The notes under the pieces: generated by a model
Told to the model about the DNA's origin: nothing
The model's input: the letters and a program-made list of their open reading frames with translations, nothing else
Database searches by the model: none
NCBI GenBank assembly: GCA_030616835.1
Contig: JAUWWP010000132.1
Location: 1-7,058, forward strand
Length of the DNA stretch: 7,058 nucleotides
Source: Deltaproteobacteria bacterium
Lineage (GTDB): Bacteria > Desulfobacterota > G020345765
Reading direction: 5' to 3'
Shown: one piece after another, positions 5,102 to 7,058 of the stretch
Numbering within the stretch: position 1 is the stretch's first letter
How the letters are laid out: each line of letters begins with the position of its first letter
Program-made: the position numbers and the translations under genes

Positions 5102-5114
5102 GGGATAAATAAGG

Positions 5115-6035
5115 GTGATTTCCCAAAAAGCCAAATATATCTGGGCATTAGGAGGAGGCAAGGGAGGTATTGGAAAGAGCCTGATCGTCGGAGGGATTGG
5201 CATTCATATCGCTCAACTGGGTAAGAAGGTAATCCTGGTAGATACCGATCTGGGAGGGCCAAACCTCCATACCTGTTTAGGACTTCCGTTACCCAGGGTT
5301 ACCCTGGCTGATTTCATCAAAAGAAGGGTGGAAGACCTCAAGGATGTAGTCTCTGAAACCGGCTTCACTAATCTGGGTCTGATCAGCGGAGCTCAGGAGT
5401 TCCTGGCCTCAGCCAATCCCAAATACACTCAGAAGCTCAGGTTGTTAAGAAAGATCCAGTCTCTCGATATAGACTACCTCATTTTGGACTTGGGCTCAGG
5501 GACATCCTTTAATATCCTGGACTTCTTTCTTGTCTCCGATAACGGAATTCTCATAATGGTTCCCGAGCCAACCTCCGTTGAAAATACTTATCGCTTTATT
5601 AAGAGTGCCTTCTATCGTCGCTTACGAAGAATAGCGTCCTATCGGGAGATTAAAGAGCTTCTCGATCTGGCTCTGGATCAGAGAAATGTCAGGGGAATCA
5701 GGACTCCCCGCGATCTTATTGAGGAGATTGAGAGAATGGATGGACAGATAGGGAGGACTCTGCGCCAAGAAGCATTTAAGTTCAGGCCCAACTTGATCAT
5801 TAATCAGGTCAGGACGGATAAAGATATTGAACTCGGATTTTCAGTTAAGAGCATTTGCTCACAGCATCTGGGAATCCAGCTTGATTATCTGGGTTATATC
5901 TATTATGATGACTGTGTCTGGCACTCAGTACGCAAAAAAAGGCCCCTGCTTCTTGAATACCCGGAGTCAAAGGCCTCGATAGGTATTAAAATGATAACCA
6001 ATAATCTGCTTCGAAATGAACAACTGAAGCCTTAA
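5115..6035 (+). CDS. MinD/FlhG-like P-loop ATPase
   Basis: A 306-residue ATPase of the deviant Walker A (MinD/ParA/FlhG) class. GGGKGGIGKS at residues 13-22 has both Lys16 (signature) and Lys21. DTDLGGPNLHT (43-53) is the A' motif, and the Walker B region is YLILDLGSGT (121-130, Asp125). VPEPTSVENTYRFIK is the conserved switch-region segment of the FlhG-like subgroup, and LGYIYYDDCVWHSVRKKRPLL lies near the C-terminus. Such proteins dimerise on ATP and position other proteins or DNA at membranes or poles. No obvious MinD-type amphipathic C-terminal tail is visible. The start GTG 5115 is the first in-frame start after TAA at 5106, with only a weak GGGA about nine bases upstream. The next gene follows after 18 bases and is surely co-transcribed. 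No flagellar genes are visible, so a true FlhG role is unproven. Confidence 0.88.
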   Translation: MISQKAKYIWALGGGKGGIGKSLIVGGIGIHIAQLGKKVILVDTDLGGPNLHTCLGLPLPRVTLADFIKRRVEDLKDVVSETGFTNLGLISGAQEFLASANPKYTQKLRLLRKIQSLDIDYLILDLGSGTSFNILDFFLVSDNGILIMVPEPTSVENTYRFIKSAFYRRLRRIASYREIKELLDLALDQRNVRGIRTPRDLIEEIERMDGQIGRTLRQEAFKFRPNLIINQVRTDKDIELGFSVKSICSQHLGIQLDYLGYIYYDDCVWHSVRKKRPLLLEYPESKASIGIKMITNNLLRNEQLKP

Positions 6036-6053
6036 CCGGAGAGGTCCTTTAAG

Positions 6054-6731
6054 ATGGAGAGACTCTCGCAGCAGAGCTATTATCAGACCCTTGAGGTGGA
6101 TTCCAAGGCCTCGAAGATGGAGATTACAAAGGCCTTTGAGTTAGCTAAGCAGACCTACAGCCCCGATTCCCTGGCCACTCACTCCCTCGTAAGCCTGGCG
6201 GAGACAAGGAGGATCCTCTCCAAGATAAAGGAGGCCTACCAGGTTTTAATTGATGATAATTCCCGCCGACTCTACGATCAATATCTGATTAAGTCATCCC
6301 GGGAATTTGTCAAGAACCAGGAGGTTGGTCTGGAGACAACCTTGCCTGATAATCCATCACCACCTAATAGCCCGCTACCGCCTAAGAACCCACTACCTTC
6401 AATTACCAAGAGGCATACCTCATCCGGCTCGGGCTCCGGGAAGGGGAATGAAGAAGGTGCTGTCTCCCCTGGAATGGTTCGTTACAATGGAGCAGAGCTA
6501 AAGAGAATCCGTGAGGAAAAAGGCATTGAGCTGCGCACAATTGCCGAGAAAACCAAGATTAACATTACTACTTTAAAATTTATCGAAGAGAATAATTTTA
6601 AATTGTTGCCGGCACCGTTTTATTTCAAAAATTTCCTCATCCAGTATTGTAAATGTATTGGGCTCGATCCTAAGAAGGTGACGGAAAGCTATATGAAACT
6701 TTATTCCCTTTACAAAGAAGGGAAGAAATAA
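6054..6731 (+). CDS. Degenerate J-domain / RodZ-type HTH fusion protein
   Basis: The 225-residue product has three parts. Residues 8-78 read as a J-domain (SYYQTLEVDSKAS at the start, KIKEAYQVLIDDNSRRLYDQYL at the end). The HPD triad that stimulates Hsp70 is Ser36-Pro37-Asp38 instead, so the essential His is missing. Residues 97-131 are a Pro-rich then Gly/Ser-rich linker. Residues 146-217 (GAELKRIREEKGIELRTIAEKTKI, then LPAPFYFKNFLIQYCKCIGLDPKKV) are a RodZ/HTH_25-type helix-turn-helix. Unlike RodZ, no membrane segment follows and the protein ends soon after. The start is set by GGAGAGG (6038-6044) nine bases before ATG. Being 18 bases behind the MinD-like gene, it is probably its partner, either as a cargo/adaptor or as a DNA-binding element (inference). 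Confidence 0.88.
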   Translation: MERLSQQSYYQTLEVDSKASKMEITKAFELAKQTYSPDSLATHSLVSLAETRRILSKIKEAYQVLIDDNSRRLYDQYLIKSSREFVKNQEVGLETTLPDNPSPPNSPLPPKNPLPSITKRHTSSGSGSGKGNEEGAVSPGMVRYNGAELKRIREEKGIELRTIAEKTKINITTLKFIEENNFKLLPAPFYFKNFLIQYCKCIGLDPKKVTESYMKLYSLYKEGKK

Positions 6732-6747
6732 TTTAAATGACGAATGT

Positions 6748-6790
6748 CAAAGCTCAAAGTTCAAACAAAACCCAAAGCTCAAAGTTCAAA
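6748..6790 (+). repeat. Direct repeat CAAAGCTCAAAGTTCAAA x2
   Basis: The same 18 bases occur at 6748-6765 and 6773-6790, separated by seven bases. This is an A/C-rich word repeat of the sort found scattered between genes, here directly downstream of the operon. Confidence 0.85.
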
Positions 6791-6811
6791 TAGTTCAGGG
6801 AATAGCAAGGA

Positions 6812-6884
6812 ATGTCATTGCGAGCGAAGCGAAGCAAACCCGTCGAGATTGCTTCGTCGCCTCTTAGTCTCCTCGCAATGACAT
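6812..6884. repeat. Palindromic repeat ATGTCATTGCGAG...CTCGCAATGACAT
   Basis: Perfect 13-base inverted ends (6812-6824 and 6872-6884) enclose a second inverted pair, CGAAGCAA (6830-6837) with TTGCTTCG (6849-6856). The sequence TCATTGCGAGCGAAGCGAAGCAA is a well-known intergenic repeat form in many bacterial genomes (from memory), probably a REP/MITE type. It is non-coding and may also end the upstream transcript. Confidence 0.85.
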
Positions 6885-6888
6885 GTAG

Positions 6889-6960
6889 CAAGGAATAGCA
6901 GGGAGTAGCAAGGACTTGCCCCGATGGACATCGGGGAGTACAAGGAATAGCAGGGAGTAG
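6889..6960 (+). repeat. 20-base direct repeats flanking a CCCCGAT hairpin
   Basis: CAAGGAATAGCAGGGAGTAG occurs at 6889-6908 and identically at 6941-6960. Between them CCCCGAT (6919-6925) and ATCGGGG (6930-6936) form a perfect 7-base stem with a GGAC loop. Looser relatives (AGGGAATAGCAAGGAAT) precede the neighbouring palindrome at about 6798-6814. This is a small tandem array of repeat units of unknown role. Confidence 0.8.
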
Positions 6961-7016
6961 AATCCTTGAATCCTATTTATTGATATTTAGATTACATTAT
7001 TATTTGGTGAATATAA

Positions 7017-7058
7017 ATGGCATTGATAACCTCATTAGAACACGCTAACCGGCTGGCG
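7017..7058 (+). CDS. Start of an unidentified gene, cut by window end
   Basis: An ATG at 7017 opens a frame that runs without a stop to the window edge (14 codons, MALITSLEHANRLA). A weak ribosome binding site, GGTGA, ends six bases upstream, and the frame begins just where the repeat array gives way to AT-rich DNA. Fourteen residues are too few to name a family, and the frame could close just beyond the edge. Confidence 0.4.
   Translation, partial: MALITSLEHANRLA

Overview
The window reads as chromosomal DNA of an anaerobic, Gram-negative-type bacterium, probably from a poorly sampled lineage. The signs are a secreted LolA-like protein, a CooT-family nickel protein, a CVPC thioredoxin, a MinD-like ATPase paired with a J-like/helix-turn-helix protein, frequent TTG/GTG starts, and intergenic spaces packed with short palindromic and MITE-like repeats. 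I cannot fix the phylum from this sequence alone. There is no phage, CRISPR, rRNA or tRNA signal and no transposase gene.

Layout. (1) 1-1978, plus strand: galU (UTP-glucose-1-phosphate uridylyltransferase), then a C-rich/G-rich palindrome, then a secreted LolA-like protein of unknown role. (2) 2221-3326, minus strand: thioredoxin, then about 300 bases of repeats, then a CooT-family nickel protein directly abutting a small His-containing helical protein. (3) 3788-4888, plus strand: a GC-rich phosphofructokinase behind a long leader and a MITE-like inverted-repeat region. (4) 5115-6731, plus strand: a MinD/FlhG-like ATPase and a degenerate-J-domain/RodZ-type HTH fusion, apparently one operon whose leader carries a 97-base insertion element. 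(5) 6732-7016: stacked intergenic repeats. (6) 7017 to the end: the probable start of another gene, cut by the window edge.

The gene content is mostly housekeeping (sugar nucleotides, glycolysis, redox), with two pairs worth attention. One is CooT plus its translationally coupled partner, a candidate nickel-handling pair outside an obvious CO dehydrogenase locus. The other is the MinD-like ATPase plus J-like/HTH protein, a candidate positioning or regulatory module.

The most striking structure is between genes. A 63-base insert (2736-2798) with CCCCGT/ACGGGG ends and a 4-base CTCG duplication interrupts one copy of a dispersed repeat. The uninterrupted copy lies on the other side of trxA. 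A 97-base element (4990-5086) with related ends and a TTTA duplication sits between the promoter and start of the MinD-like gene. A 17-base piece of its right end also occurs in the phosphofructokinase leader. Together these suggest a small, non-autonomous insertion family that targets 4-base sites.
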